Shown in pieces: positions 42,273-51,655 of a stretch of DNA of 64,000 bases. The DNA comes from CAMCTV01 sp964420985 (lineage in GTDB: Bacteria; Bacteroidota; Bacteroidia; Flavobacteriales_D; Sanyastnellaceae), in assembly GCA_964420985.1 (NCBI GenBank), contig CAYQUT010000004.1:62001-126000 (forward strand), given 5' to 3'. The notes beneath the pieces were generated by a model that had not been told where the DNA came from, did no database searches, and worked only from the letters and a program-made list of their open reading frames with translations. Every line of letters starts with the position of its first letter. Within the stretch, counting starts at the first letter, position 1. Position numbers and translations under genes: made by a program.

Positions 42273-42277
42273 TTTTT

Positions 42278-43579
42278 ATGGAAAAGAAATTTTTATTGTC
42301 ATGGTTTATCCTTGCTCTTAGCCTTCAAGTTTTTGGCCTACAGCCAACTAGAACCACAATCAAAGGAAACTACACACACAACAATTTCAAAACGATTATT
42401 ATTTGGTCTACCATCGGAAAAGTCATGGAGGTGGTGGATTCAACAAAATTAGTCAACGGTCAATTTGAATTCAAACCCAGGTACTTTAAACAAGGTATGT
42501 ATCTCATTGGTGTCAATGAATCCAATCATGTACCCATCCTATTAGACAACGAGCCCCTTGTCGAACTCAGCGCCAACGGTCCAAAAATGGAAACCAATTT
42601 AAAGTACCTCCAATCCAAACAAAACATCGCTTACATCGAATATATACCTAAGGAAATAAAAATCAATAACGCCATTCGTGCAGCACATAAAAAAGAAGGC
42701 AATGACAGCACAACCATTCAACTTAAAGAATCGAGATTGGCTGAGATGAGAGATTCTATCCGAAAAGTTTATTCTGGAACTTTTTTAGATAAGCTCATTG
42801 GATGGAAAAGTGACATCTTACCGCTGCGTAAATCAACTTTCTGGAACAATTTTGATTTCAATGATACATCCATTGTGCGCTGCACTGTTCTAAATGATAG
42901 AATTCAACGGTACATGCGAAAATTTTCGAAAGGTGAGAATGCAGGGTACATTCAGTGCATAGAAGAAATACTATCAAAGGCCTCCATCAATGATGCCGTC
43001 TATGAGTTTGCCGTTTATCAGATGATTACCGGTTTTTTCGAAAGTGGAATGGACAATATCACGGCTTATTTGATTGATCAAAAGTTAAATGGAGAAAGTT
43101 GCGGAGAAGATGACATCCACAAACTACTGACAAAAACAGCCAATTCCATTCAACAACTAACCATTGGACATAACCCTCCTAATTTCCAGGCTAAACTCAG
43201 AGATGGCAGTGCTTTCGAATTAAAATCAGCCGTTGCCAAAAACAAATATACCGTGCTCATGTTTTGGAGTTCGTGGTGTGAGCACTGCAAAGCTGCAGCC
43301 CCTGAAATCAAAGCATTTCATGAGAAAAATAGCAAGAATAAAATCATGTTGGTGGGCTACAGCTTAGATAACAACCAACAAATGTGGGAGAATGCCTTAA
43401 ATGAAAGGTCATTTACCTTTCCCAATATTTTTGGAGGAAAACAATGGGACTCACCAGTATCAAAATTGTACAAGGTCAACAAAACCCCATTGTTTTTTGT
43501 TTTAGACCAAAGTGGAACACTCCAATTGAAGGCCAAAAGCATTCAAGAAGTAGAGAAATTTATTGGTGGTTCAAAGTAA
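42278..43579 (+). CDS. TlpA-like thiol-disulfide oxidoreductase with DUF4369 N-terminal domain
   Basis: From ATG 42278 the product is 433 residues with a signal peptide (MEKKFLLSWFILALSLQVFG). An N-terminal DUF4369-like domain (TIKGNYTHNN..., then GMYLIGV) is followed by a helical middle region and a C-terminal thioredoxin domain with the redox motif WCEHC (Cys334, Cys337; FWSSWCEHCKAAAPEI). It is expected in the periplasm, reducing cysteine pairs during cytochrome c or other maturation. The extra residues of the longer reading from 42242 precede the promoter. Confidence 0.9.
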   Translation: MEKKFLLSWFILALSLQVFGLQPTRTTIKGNYTHNNFKTIIIWSTIGKVMEVVDSTKLVNGQFEFKPRYFKQGMYLIGVNESNHVPILLDNEPLVELSANGPKMETNLKYLQSKQNIAYIEYIPKEIKINNAIRAAHKKEGNDSTTIQLKESRLAEMRDSIRKVYSGTFLDKLIGWKSDILPLRKSTFWNNFDFNDTSIVRCTVLNDRIQRYMRKFSKGENAGYIQCIEEILSKASINDAVYEFAVYQMITGFFESGMDNITAYLIDQKLNGESCGEDDIHKLLTKTANSIQQLTIGHNPPNFQAKLRDGSAFELKSAVAKNKYTVLMFWSSWCEHCKAAAPEIKAFHEKNSKNKIMLVGYSLDNNQQMWENALNERSFTFPNIFGGKQWDSPVSKLYKVNKTPLFFVLDQSGTLQLKAKSIQEVEKFIGGSK

Positions 43580-43595
43580 GGCTTTTCTATCTTTG
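43563..43595 (+). promoter_or_regulatory. Promoter of mgtE
   Basis: TATCTTTG (43588-43595) is a perfect -7 match, with a TTG (43563-43565) 22 bases upstream as a possible -33 box. It lies 39 bases before the mgtE ATG, giving a leader of about 35 bases, and overlaps the end of the preceding gene. Confidence 0.5.
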
Positions 43596-43634
43596 TTTCG
43601 ATAATCAGTTTTACTCAACAATGGACCCTTCCCG

Positions 43635-45023
43635 ATGTATATCAAAATTACCAAAGAGCTGCTGGCAGATATTCGCCGCTCCATCGCTGAAGGAAGGGAT
43701 ACTGCATTAGAAAAACTCACCATAGACCTTCATCCAGCTGACTTGGCGGAACTCATCAATGAGTTGCGGCCAGAGGAAGCGGTGTATCTGTATCGCACAC
43801 TGGATGAAGTACGTGCTGCAGATGTAATGCTTGAATTGGATGAAGACGTTCGTAATCAACTTCTAAGCACTTTAACTTCTCGAGAAATCGCAGAAGACCT
43901 GATTGAAAACTTCAACAGCGATGATGCCGCAGACGTTATTGCTGAATTACCTGAAGAAAAACAAGAGGAGGTAATTGCACTACTTGAAGATAGTGAAGCG
44001 GCCAGTGACATCATTGATTTGATGAACTATGAGGAGGGCACTGCGGGGGCATTAATGGCGAAGGAATTAATCAAGGTCAATGCCCATTGGAGCGTGGCCA
44101 TGGCCATACGAGAAATGCGCAAGCAGAGTGAGGATTTGGATAGTATTTACACCATTTATGTTGTTGATGATTTCAATAAAATCATTGGAACACTCAGCAT
44201 GAAAATGTTGATTTTTTCATCCGCTAGTTTGAGATCATCCATCAGTGAATTGTACACCAATAAAAAAGTATACAGCGTCAACACGGCAACACCAGTTGAA
44301 GAAGTGGCCAATATGATGAAAAAATATGATTTGGTCGTTGTTCCTGTTTTAAATGACAGTCAGGAGTTGGTTGGAAGAATTACCATTGATGATGTAGTGG
44401 ATGTCATTCAAGAAGAAGCCGATAAAGATTATCAATTGGCTTCGGGTATCTCTGAGGATGTTGAATCCAGCGACAGCATATGGACATTAACGAGAGCCCG
44501 TCTTCCTTGGCTATTGATTGGAATGGGTGGGGGAATGAGTAGTGCTTATATCATTGGCTTATATGACATAACAGAAAATCCTCAAATGGCCATTTTTATG
44601 CCACTCATAGCGGCAACTGGAGGTAATGTTGGTGTACAATCGGCAGCACTCGTCGTAAAAGCATTGGCCAATCAAAGTGAATTGGATGAAACAGTTTGGC
44701 GAAAAATATTGAAGGAATTTGGTGTGGGCGCATTCAATGGACTCATCTGCTCCATCATCATTTTTTTAACCACTCAATTGTTTCACTTTGATATTGGAAT
44801 GAGCCTTACAGCGAGTATAGCTCTATTCAGTGTGATTGTATTCGCCAGTGTCTCGGGAACCTATATTCCATTGACTTTACATAAGTTTGGTATTGATCCT
44901 GCCCTTGCAACTGGCCCCTTCATAACTACCACCAATGATATTATTGGATTGATTATCTATTTTGGAGTTGGGCATATTCTCTTGCAACAATTTTTGTCTG
45001 TTCCATTTAACATGTTTCATTGA
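43635..45023 (+). CDS. mgtE: MgtE-type magnesium transporter
   Basis: The 462-residue protein has the MgtE layout: an N-terminal helical repeat domain (LHPADLAELINELRPEEAVY), two CBS domains (about residues 140-265; SVNTATPVEEVANMM) and a C-terminal five-helix channel (ITENPQMAIFMPLIAATGGN, then GTYIPLTLHKFGIDPA). The CBS and N domains gate the channel on intracellular Mg2+. It is coupled to the next gene: the stop and start overlap by one base (TGATG). Confidence 0.96.
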   Translation: MYIKITKELLADIRRSIAEGRDTALEKLTIDLHPADLAELINELRPEEAVYLYRTLDEVRAADVMLELDEDVRNQLLSTLTSREIAEDLIENFNSDDAADVIAELPEEKQEEVIALLEDSEAASDIIDLMNYEEGTAGALMAKELIKVNAHWSVAMAIREMRKQSEDLDSIYTIYVVDDFNKIIGTLSMKMLIFSSASLRSSISELYTNKKVYSVNTATPVEEVANMMKKYDLVVVPVLNDSQELVGRITIDDVVDVIQEEADKDYQLASGISEDVESSDSIWTLTRARLPWLLIGMGGGMSSAYIIGLYDITENPQMAIFMPLIAATGGNVGVQSAALVVKALANQSELDETVWRKILKEFGVGAFNGLICSIIIFLTTQLFHFDIGMSLTASIALFSVIVFASVSGTYIPLTLHKFGIDPALATGPFITTTNDIIGLIIYFGVGHILLQQFLSVPFNMFH

Positions 45024-45964
45024 TGCCTACAGTTGTTTTTTTGGACAGTGTTCATGACGTATTATTCTTTGACTTAAAAGACAACGGTTATCACTGCGTT
45101 TGGGATGAACACAACTCCCTTGAGCAAATAGCATTAACATTCCCAGATATTCAAGGTCTAGTGATTCGCAGTCGATTTGTTTTAAATGAAACCCAAATCA
45201 ACTTATTTCCCCATCTAAAATGGATTGCACGATCTGGTTCTGGATTGGAAAACATTGCTGTAGATTATTGTCAACAAAAACAAATTCAAGTTTTTAGTTC
45301 TCCTGAAGGCAATTCAGGAGCTGTTGGAGAGTACGTCGTTGGAGCTATCCTCTCTTTGATTCGTAAAATACCTTCTGGAAATAATTCAGTTCGGAAAAAT
45401 TTATGGTTAAGGGAAGCGCACAGGGGACTCGAACTTTCCAATCAAACAGTGGCCATCATTGGTTTAGGTCACATGGGCAAAAGCGTAGCCAACAAATTGA
45501 AAGCCATTGGATGCCGCATTATTGCGCATGATACTGCATTGATAAAAAGCCCACTTGATCATGTAGAACTTGTCTCAATGGAATTTTTGAAACAAGAAGC
45601 AGATATTGTGAGCATCCACTTGCCACTCTCCAAAGAAACACGTGGTTATGCCAATGATGCATTTTTTCATTCATTTAAAAAACCAATTTTCTTTATCAAT
45701 ACAGCACGCGGGCAACATTGCGATACGAAAGACTTGCTCAATGCAATGAAGCATGATAAAGTGCTGGGTGCCGTTTTAGATGTGCTTGAATTTGAGGGAA
45801 CCAACCTTCAATTGGAACAAAGTGCCAATAGTATTTTTCAAAGATTGATTCAAGAAGAGAAAATAATTCTCACCCCTCACATCGCCGGATGGACAAAGGA
45901 ATCATATTATAAACTCTCGAAAGTACTGAGTGAGAAAATTCTCCATTCATTCAGTCTTTCTTAA
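45023..45964 (+). CDS. D-2-hydroxyacid dehydrogenase (SerA-like)
   Basis: The start is ATG 45023 (313 residues); the TTG three bases before is not needed. The protein has the NAD-binding GLGHMGKSVA, and the catalytic residues Arg in NTARGQHCD, Glu in DVLEFEG and His in LTPHIAGWT. It should oxidise or reduce a 2-hydroxy acid with NAD(P). The substrate cannot be read and this is shorter than phosphoglycerate dehydrogenase with its ACT domain. It is coupled to mgtE and overlaps the convergent gene by 14 bases. Confidence 0.92.
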   Translation: MPTVVFLDSVHDVLFFDLKDNGYHCVWDEHNSLEQIALTFPDIQGLVIRSRFVLNETQINLFPHLKWIARSGSGLENIAVDYCQQKQIQVFSSPEGNSGAVGEYVVGAILSLIRKIPSGNNSVRKNLWLREAHRGLELSNQTVAIIGLGHMGKSVANKLKAIGCRIIAHDTALIKSPLDHVELVSMEFLKQEADIVSIHLPLSKETRGYANDAFFHSFKKPIFFINTARGQHCDTKDLLNAMKHDKVLGAVLDVLEFEGTNLQLEQSANSIFQRLIQEEKIILTPHIAGWTKESYYKLSKVLSEKILHSFSLS

Positions 45965-46529
45965 TTTCCTCCTCTTTCTTATCTGATTCTCCTTCAGATG
46001 GAGCCAAACCCTTTGCCCTATCTAATTCTGTCTGGTAGCGCTTCAAAGCTCTGTCCGTTACTTCTAAGTCAAATAAGAATAGACGTTCAGCTGGATCATA
46101 TTGAAAAGTCGCAATGGGAAGCATCGCCACAACATCTTTAAATCCCTCTGGTCGCTCATCAACACTTACCTTCAAATCAATCATACACCCCTTCTTCCAG
46201 GACTTATCAGGCACGTTAAAAGTATCAAAGGCGATCCGTCTTGGGATGTAATTCGGATATTCAAAAGTTACCGTGTATTTGGCATTCTCCAGCAAGTGAA
46301 ATTGAAACACACCCATTGAATTGGCTTTTAACGTAAAGGATTGATTGCCTTCCTCCGTATTAATCACCGTGATCTCTCCTTGCAAAGTGTGTGTCGAATC
46401 TGCTTTATCCACTAGCAATCCCTGAACAAACACGCTATGCCCATCTGGATGCGGTTTCAACCATTCCGGCTTTTGTGTCCACGCATTCAAACCAATTAAA
46501 ACCAAACTTAGCGTTACCAATTTCTTCAT
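45951..46529 (-). CDS. Exported protein with carboxypeptidase-regulatory-like segment
   Basis: The 192-residue protein has a signal peptide (MKKLVTLSLVLIGLNAWTQ) and a beta-rich domain (QGEITVINTEEGNQSFTLKA, then GVFQFHLLENAKYTVTFEYP) like the CarboxypepD_reg fold. The C terminus is a charged helix (about residues 155-192). It probably sits in the periplasm or outer membrane. I do not know its function. It follows the HemJ-like gene by four bases, so the two are cotranscribed, and it overlaps the convergent dehydrogenase by 14 bases. Confidence 0.72.
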   Translation of the reverse strand: MKKLVTLSLVLIGLNAWTQKPEWLKPHPDGHSVFVQGLLVDKADSTHTLQGEITVINTEEGNQSFTLKANSMGVFQFHLLENAKYTVTFEYPNYIPRRIAFDTFNVPDKSWKKGCMIDLKVSVDERPEGFKDVVAMLPIATFQYDPAERLFLFDLEVTDRALKRYQTELDRAKGLAPSEGESDKKEEEIKKD

Positions 46530-46533
46530 GACC

Positions 46534-47079
46534 TTATTTATTCAATTCATCTGTTCTCACTCGCTTGTATGCTTTAATAGCTAGGGTAAGAAGAACACCC
46601 AAACCTACTAATCCCAAAGCACCCCACAACCAAGAAATGGAATCTTTATTCACAACGACAAATACAATAGCCACCAACAAAATTGTCCCTACCTCATTCC
46701 ACATTCTTAGTTTAAAACTTGAAAGTCCTATTGAATTCACTAGTCCTTTAGAATACAACTTTTGACCTTTCCATTGGTACATCAGGAGACAGAAAATAAA
46801 AAACAACTTCAAATGCATCCAAGGCATACTGAGATATCCAGGATTGAGATAAAGAAGACCAGCGCCAAAAAACAAAGTCAATACACATGAGGGCCAAGTA
46901 ATAATATACCACAATCGATATTCCATTAACCTGTATTGACGAAGAAGAATGTCTCTTTCTGGATTATCCTTTTGTTCAGCCTCAGCATGATATACAAACA
47001 AACGGAACATGTAGAATAATCCTGCAAACCACGTTACCACAAAAATGATGTGAAGCGACTTAAAAATATTGTAATCCAT
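46534..47079 (-). CDS. HemJ/CopD-like membrane protein
   Basis: The real start is ATG 47079 (181 residues; longer readings pass the promoter). The protein has four or five membrane helices with the HemJ pattern: a conserved His in SLHIIFVVTWFAGLFYMFRL and a conserved Lys near the third helix (HLKLFFIFCLLMYQ). HemJ is the oxygen-linked protoporphyrinogen IX oxidase used by many bacteria in heme synthesis. The similar CopD fold is a less likely alternative. hemE lies elsewhere in the window. Confidence 0.85.
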   Translation of the reverse strand: MDYNIFKSLHIIFVVTWFAGLFYMFRLFVYHAEAEQKDNPERDILLRQYRLMEYRLWYIITWPSCVLTLFFGAGLLYLNPGYLSMPWMHLKLFFIFCLLMYQWKGQKLYSKGLVNSIGLSSFKLRMWNEVGTILLVAIVFVVVNKDSISWLWGALGLVGLGVLLTLAIKAYKRVRTDELNK

Positions 47080-47083
47080 AGCA

Positions 47084-47105
47084 CGAAGATAATCACGTAA
47101 CTTTG
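47084..47105. promoter_or_regulatory. Back-to-back promoter elements in a 30-base divergent gap
   Basis: The minus strand has TATCTTCG (47091-47084, one mismatch) four bases before the HemJ-like ATG. The plus strand has TAACTTTG (47098-47105, perfect) four bases before the thioesterase ATG. Both genes would start their mRNA at, or within a few bases of, the start codon. Confidence 0.55.
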
Positions 47106-47109
47106 GCAC

Positions 47110-47625
47110 ATGAAACCTGTTTACGCAAAAGATACCCTTACCATCACCACCCATTTGGTTTTACCAGAAAACACCAACACGTTGGGCAATCTAATGGGCG
47201 GGCAACTATTGAATTGGTTGGACATTGCGAGCGCTATTGCCGCACATAGACATTGTCGAAGAGTGGTAGTCACTGCTGCGGTGAATAATGTTTCATTTCA
47301 ACACCCCATTAAATTGGGCGATTTGGTTGTCATCGAAGCCAAAGTTTCTAGATCCTTCAATTCATCCATGGAAGTTTTCATGGACATATTTGTAGAGCAT
47401 GGTGCAACGGGGGAAAAAACAAAATGCAATGAAGCCATTTACACTTTTGTTGCCGTTGATCAACTAGGAAATCCGATCAACGTGCCTGAGTTAATCCCTG
47501 AGAGTGACGTTGAAAAAGTGAGATACGATGGAGCCTTAAGAAGGCGTCAACTTCGATTGATTTTGGCTGGAAAAATGAAGCCTGAAGAGGCGACGGAACT
47601 AAAGGCCCTATTTGACCGATCTTAA
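47110..47625 (+). CDS. Acyl-CoA thioesterase, hot-dog fold
   Basis: The 171-residue protein has the hot-dog thioesterase motifs: GNLMGGQLLNWLDIASAIAA with the conserved Asp, and VSFQHPIKLGDLVVIEAKV. It should hydrolyse acyl-CoA to free acid and CoA; chain preference is unknown. Its stop shares TTAA with the convergent GT9 gene. It starts four bases after a perfect -7 element. Confidence 0.9.
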   Translation: MKPVYAKDTLTITTHLVLPENTNTLGNLMGGQLLNWLDIASAIAAHRHCRRVVVTAAVNNVSFQHPIKLGDLVVIEAKVSRSFNSSMEVFMDIFVEHGATGEKTKCNEAIYTFVAVDQLGNPINVPELIPESDVEKVRYDGALRRRQLRLILAGKMKPEEATELKALFDRS

Positions 47626-48584
47626 CCGAGAATCCTTTTGACCGTTTTTTCTAGCAAATTGAGATCAATCTCATGAATACACCTATTCAATTGTCCATGT
47701 TTGCAGGAGTCCCCCAATTTAGAACAAGGTCTGTCTCCTCTCCCTACGGGCTCCAACATTAAACTTTGTGCCCCAGGTTTCCATGGCGACATCCCCAACC
47801 CCGGTCGGGTGCACCCCCACAGTGATATGATATCCTTCTGGAAAGCCGATGCAATATGCATCAAGCCGGTATCTCCCGAAATGACCAATTTTGCGTTCTT
47901 CACGACCCAAGCACTCTCTGTCAAATTCAATTGATTAACAACACTGAATACTCTCGGGTCCGTAATTAGCACTGTGCTCATCATTTCCTCCTCTTTTCCT
48001 CCTACAATGACAATGTTTCCGGGTATACGATGGATGATACTCGCCCAATGTGACGCATCAGGACGTTTCCCAAAATGATTAGCACCGATAACGACAGCCG
48101 TATAAGATTGAAAAGGAAGATCAACACTCACATTTTCTGGAATATGAAATTCCAATCCCTTTCCATCATCGCTCAAACCCAATGTTTTTAGCGTATCAAT
48201 GTATCGATCCACAACGTGGGGGATTTCAAAATGAAATCCGAATTTGATCCATAAAAATTTCGCTAGGTTTTTCTTTTCAACGGTGAATGCCAGAACACCC
48301 AGCCGCTTTTTAATTAGGCTAGAGCGAAAATTATTCTGCAAATCAATAACATAATCGTAGCCCTCTGCGGTAAGCGGTTCCATTACTTCTTGGACCGTAT
48401 TCTCGAAAGAAAAAATCTTAGACAACCGCGGATTATTCTCCGCTACTGCAAGATATCTCTTACGGACAACCATATGCAATTCAGCCCCTCCATCAAGGCC
48501 CTCCTGTAATATCCGCAATACGGGTGATGCCAGGACAATATCACCTATGGCAGAAAAACGAATAATTAAAATTTTTGCTTGCAC
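47622..48584 (-). CDS. Family 9 glycosyltransferase (heptosyltransferase-like)
   Basis: The 320-residue protein (GTG start at 48584; the TTG before it is also possible) has the GT9 motifs KILIIRFSAIGDIVLASPV and SGDTGLMHIASA. Members add heptose or related sugars to lipopolysaccharide core. It is a soluble cytoplasmic enzyme acting at the inner membrane. A non-ATG start is unusual here. Its stop overlaps the convergent thioesterase stop (TTAA). The lipoprotein gene lies 11 bases upstream. Confidence 0.9.
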   Translation of the reverse strand: MQAKILIIRFSAIGDIVLASPVLRILQEGLDGGAELHMVVRKRYLAVAENNPRLSKIFSFENTVQEVMEPLTAEGYDYVIDLQNNFRSSLIKKRLGVLAFTVEKKNLAKFLWIKFGFHFEIPHVVDRYIDTLKTLGLSDDGKGLEFHIPENVSVDLPFQSYTAVVIGANHFGKRPDASHWASIIHRIPGNIVIVGGKEEEMMSTVLITDPRVFSVVNQLNLTESAWVVKNAKLVISGDTGLMHIASAFQKDIISLWGCTRPGLGMSPWKPGAQSLMLEPVGRGDRPCSKLGDSCKHGQLNRCIHEIDLNLLEKTVKRILG

Positions 48585-48595
48585 CAATACTGAAA

Positions 48596-49012
48596 TTATT
48601 GGGCTTCAAAAAACAACTCTGTTTCCAGATCATTGTCATAAAAAACAACCATCTCCTTATTGGTTAAACGCTTTAACATGAGCGTATCCTTGTCAATATA
48701 ATTTCCTACTTCTGATACCAATTGAAGGTCCATGATAACGTAGTTATCTTCCATTTCCCAAGTTCCTTCGATGGGTTGATTCAATCCTAACATGTACGTT
48801 AATGTTTTTTCTTTGAAAAACTCATAAAATATTTCATTTGAATCTGTACGAAGTAAGGTGACATCCTCCCCTTTTTCTGTCCATTTCATTAATTTCCATT
48901 TTCCGGTTAATCGGTTTTCTTTTGAGCGAAAACTGATCGCCGGCCCATCCTCAAATTTTGAGCAGGATGCAATAAAAATCACCGCTACCGTCAATATCCA
49001 AGCATTTCTCAT
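48596..49012 (-). CDS. Lipocalin-like lipoprotein
   Basis: From ATG 49012 the product is 138 residues with a lipoprotein signal (VIFIASC, Cys16). The body reads like a small lipocalin-type barrel (LTGKWKLMKWTEKGEDVTLL, then IEGTWEMEDNYVIM). The GKW...W signature is common in Bacteroidota lipoproteins of unknown function. Longer readings from 49051 are not credible because they add a charged tail ahead of the signal sequence. It is followed by the GT9 gene on the same strand. Confidence 0.75.
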   Translation of the reverse strand: MRNAWILTVAVIFIASCSKFEDGPAISFRSKENRLTGKWKLMKWTEKGEDVTLLRTDSNEIFYEFFKEKTLTYMLGLNQPIEGTWEMEDNYVIMDLQLVSEVGNYIDKDTLMLKRLTNKEMVVFYDNDLETELFFEAQ

Positions 49013-49072
49013 AGTACTCTTTTTTTCGTAAATATATCGCAATTGAATCAATAATAGAAGAGGAGGCTAACT

Positions 49073-49080
49073 TATGTTTG
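49073..49080 (+). promoter_or_regulatory. -7 promoter element of the tatD-ansA unit
   Basis: TATGTTTG is a perfect TAnnTTTG match, ten bases before ATG 49091. The leader would be very short. Confidence 0.5.
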
Positions 49081-49090
49081 CAAAAAAAAG

Positions 49091-49858
49091 ATGTGGATAG
49101 ATACCCATTCTCACCTGTATTTGGATGTATTCCAAAATGATTTGGACGATGTAATTCGGAGAATCACAGAAAACAATATCCAACATATCTTCCTACCCAA
49201 TATCGACATGGATTCGATAGAACCCATGATGGAGTTGCATTACAAATACCCTGATCTGTTTTTTCCAATGATGGGACTACATCCATGCGATGTCAATGAA
49301 AATTTTGATCATCACTTAGATAAGATGGAAAAATGGATGAACACTCATCCCTTTTTTGGAATCGGTGAAACAGGACTTGACTTGTATTGGGAAAAAAAGC
49401 ATCTCGATCTACAAATTCAGTCATTGAAAAGACACATTCAATGGGCTAAGAAGTATAAAAAACCTTTGATTTTGCATGCCCGTGACAGCTTCAATGAGTT
49501 GCTTCAAGTTATAGAATCAGAAATGGATCATCAACTCTATGGAATTTTTCATTGCTTCACCGGAGACATTCAAACTGCTGAACGCATCATGGAATTAAAA
49601 AATTTCGCATTCGGTATTGGAGGAGTAATCAGTTATCCCAAAAGCGATTTAAAAAAAACGCTTCAACATGTTCCCTTAGAAAAAATTGTTTTAGAAACAG
49701 ACAGTCCATTTTTGCCTCCTACGCCTCATCGCGGTAAAAGAAATGAAAGTTCTTACATACCTTTAATTGCTGAACACTTGGTGGATATATATAAAATTTC
49801 CTTACAAGAAATAGCGGATGCTACAACCCAAAATGCACAACGGATTTTTAAAGTGTAA
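49091..49858 (+). CDS. TatD-family metal-dependent deoxyribonuclease
   Basis: The 255-residue protein has the TIM-barrel metal-site motifs: IDTHSHLYLDVF, GLHPCDVNE, GIGETGLDLYW, LILHARDSF, FHCFTGD and LETDSPFLPP. TatD enzymes trim DNA ends, and some act on D-tyrosyl-tRNA or in apoptosis-like DNA decay. It starts a short operon with ansA, which begins three bases after its stop. Confidence 0.94.
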   Translation: MWIDTHSHLYLDVFQNDLDDVIRRITENNIQHIFLPNIDMDSIEPMMELHYKYPDLFFPMMGLHPCDVNENFDHHLDKMEKWMNTHPFFGIGETGLDLYWEKKHLDLQIQSLKRHIQWAKKYKKPLILHARDSFNELLQVIESEMDHQLYGIFHCFTGDIQTAERIMELKNFAFGIGGVISYPKSDLKKTLQHVPLEKIVLETDSPFLPPTPHRGKRNESSYIPLIAEHLVDIYKISLQEIADATTQNAQRIFKV

Positions 49859-49861
49859 AAC

Positions 49862-50884
49862 ATGGAAAAAAAAATTCTAATCATCTATACTGGTGGCACC
49901 ATAGGAATGACCGAGGAATTTCCAGGTGGTCCATTGATTCCATTTGATTTTTACAATATCGTTCAGCACTTACCTGAATTACAGAGATTTGATTTAAAAA
50001 TAGATGTCGCATCATTTCCATATCCCATTGACTCCAGTGATATGCGACCTGAGATATGGCAGAACTTAGCTGACATCATCGTTCAATCCCAAGAACAATA
50101 TTTTGGATTCGTTGTGCTGCACGGAACTGATACTATGGCATTCACTGCATCTGCTTTGAGCTTTATGCTGCGTGGATTGAATAAGCCTGTCATCTTCACA
50201 GGATCACAACTTCCGATTGGAAAAATCAGAACCGACGGCAAAGAAAACCTCATTACAGCTATTGAAATTGCTGCTGCTGAAATGAACAATGAACCCATTG
50301 TAAAAGAAATTGCCATTTGCTTTGGATCCAAGTTGTTGAGAGGAAATAGAACCTACAAGCACAGTGCGGAGGGATTTGATGCATTTGATAGTCCAAACTA
50401 CTTTCCATTGGCAGAAATTGGTGTCCACATTAATTTTCACCACGGACTGCTTCTCAAAGAGGAACATTCATTTGAGCCTAAAATTGATTTAAATACCAAT
50501 GTGGGTTGGCTTAAAATTTTCCCAGGAATAAGTCCACATGCCCTTAACAATTTCAAATCAAATCATCACTATGACGGTTTAATTCTTGAAACGTATGGAA
50601 ATGGAAACATCCCACAGCTACCCTGGTTAATTGAAGGGCTAAAGGAACTACATGAAAGGGGCACATTGATTTTAAACATTTCACAATGCACCCAAGGTGC
50701 AGTCAATCAAAGTTTATACAAAAACGCCAAAGAACTGGAAGAATCAGGCATCATCAGCGGATGGGATTTAACCGCTGAAGCCGCTGTTACCAAACTCATG
50801 CATGTCATTGGCAACTATCCTGACTTCATGGCTAGAACAAAAAAGCTTCAAGAGAATTTATCTGGTGAAATGACGATTTCGTAG
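49862..50884 (+). CDS. ansA: Type I (cytosolic) L-asparaginase
   Basis: The 340-residue protein has the two active-site threonine motifs, IYTGGTIGMT and LHGTDTMAFTASA, plus an intact KENLITAIE segment. There is no signal peptide, so this is the cytoplasmic type I enzyme that hydrolyses asparagine to aspartate and ammonia. Its length fits the family. It follows tatD at three bases. Confidence 0.95.
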   Translation: MEKKILIIYTGGTIGMTEEFPGGPLIPFDFYNIVQHLPELQRFDLKIDVASFPYPIDSSDMRPEIWQNLADIIVQSQEQYFGFVVLHGTDTMAFTASALSFMLRGLNKPVIFTGSQLPIGKIRTDGKENLITAIEIAAAEMNNEPIVKEIAICFGSKLLRGNRTYKHSAEGFDAFDSPNYFPLAEIGVHINFHHGLLLKEEHSFEPKIDLNTNVGWLKIFPGISPHALNNFKSNHHYDGLILETYGNGNIPQLPWLIEGLKELHERGTLILNISQCTQGAVNQSLYKNAKELEESGIISGWDLTAEAAVTKLMHVIGNYPDFMARTKKLQENLSGEMTIS

Positions 50885-50905
50885 GATTTACATTAACTTC
50901 GTTTC

Positions 50906-51655
50906 ATGTCAATGTTCAACAGACTATTCACTAAAAAAAAACAAGTCATTGAACCCATCAGTATGCATGCTGTTGGAATGGACATGCATTCCCATTTGAT
51001 TCCAGGAATCGATGACGGCTCACCCAATATGGATACCACCATTGAGCTCATCTTAAAGTTGAAGGAATTTGGCTATCGTAGCATCATCACTACCCCCCAC
51101 ATATACAAAGAAATCTATCCCAACACCTCAGAAATCATCATCCAGGGAAAAGAAAAAGTTCTGACTGAATTGCAAATAAGGGGGATTGATATAAAATTTG
51201 ATGCAGCCGCTGAATATTTCTGTGATGAACACTTTATTGACTTATTGAACAAGAAAAAATTACTAACGTTCAATGGCAACCATGTGCTTTTTGAACTTTC
51301 TTTTGATTCCGAACCTTACTACTACAAAGACGCTGTTTTTCAAATGCAACTGAACGGTTATCAGCCCGTTTTAGCCCATCCTGAGCGTTATGTTTACTGG
51401 CATGAGAAGATTTCCCATTATGAGAATGCCTTTGAAAGGGATGTGTTCCTTCAAGTTAACATCAACAGCTTTACTGGTCAATATGGACCTGGAGTAAAAA
51501 AAATGGCAGAAAAATTAGTGGACGCAGGGCTCATATCCTACTTAGGAACAGATACCCATCATATGGGACATGTTAATCTTTGGGAAACCGCTAGAAAAAA
51601 TCCTTTTCTCAAAAAGTTGGTGGAATCAGGAAATCTGCTGAATGCACAATACTGA
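50906..51655 (+). CDS. CpsB/CapC-like PHP-domain tyrosine phosphatase
   Basis: The 249-residue protein is a PHP-fold metal-dependent phosphatase: MDMHSHLIPGIDDGS, ITTPHIYKEIYP, LAHPERYVYW and YLGTDTHHMGH give the metal ligands. CpsB-type enzymes remove phosphate from tyrosine kinases that control polysaccharide export. No kinase or export gene is next to it. TAACTTCG (50893-50900), a near-match to the -7 consensus, precedes its ATG by five bases. Its stop abuts that of the ferredoxin gene. Confidence 0.92.
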   Translation: MSMFNRLFTKKKQVIEPISMHAVGMDMHSHLIPGIDDGSPNMDTTIELILKLKEFGYRSIITTPHIYKEIYPNTSEIIIQGKEKVLTELQIRGIDIKFDAAAEYFCDEHFIDLLNKKKLLTFNGNHVLFELSFDSEPYYYKDAVFQMQLNGYQPVLAHPERYVYWHEKISHYENAFERDVFLQVNINSFTGQYGPGVKKMAEKLVDAGLISYLGTDTHHMGHVNLWETARKNPFLKKLVESGNLLNAQY

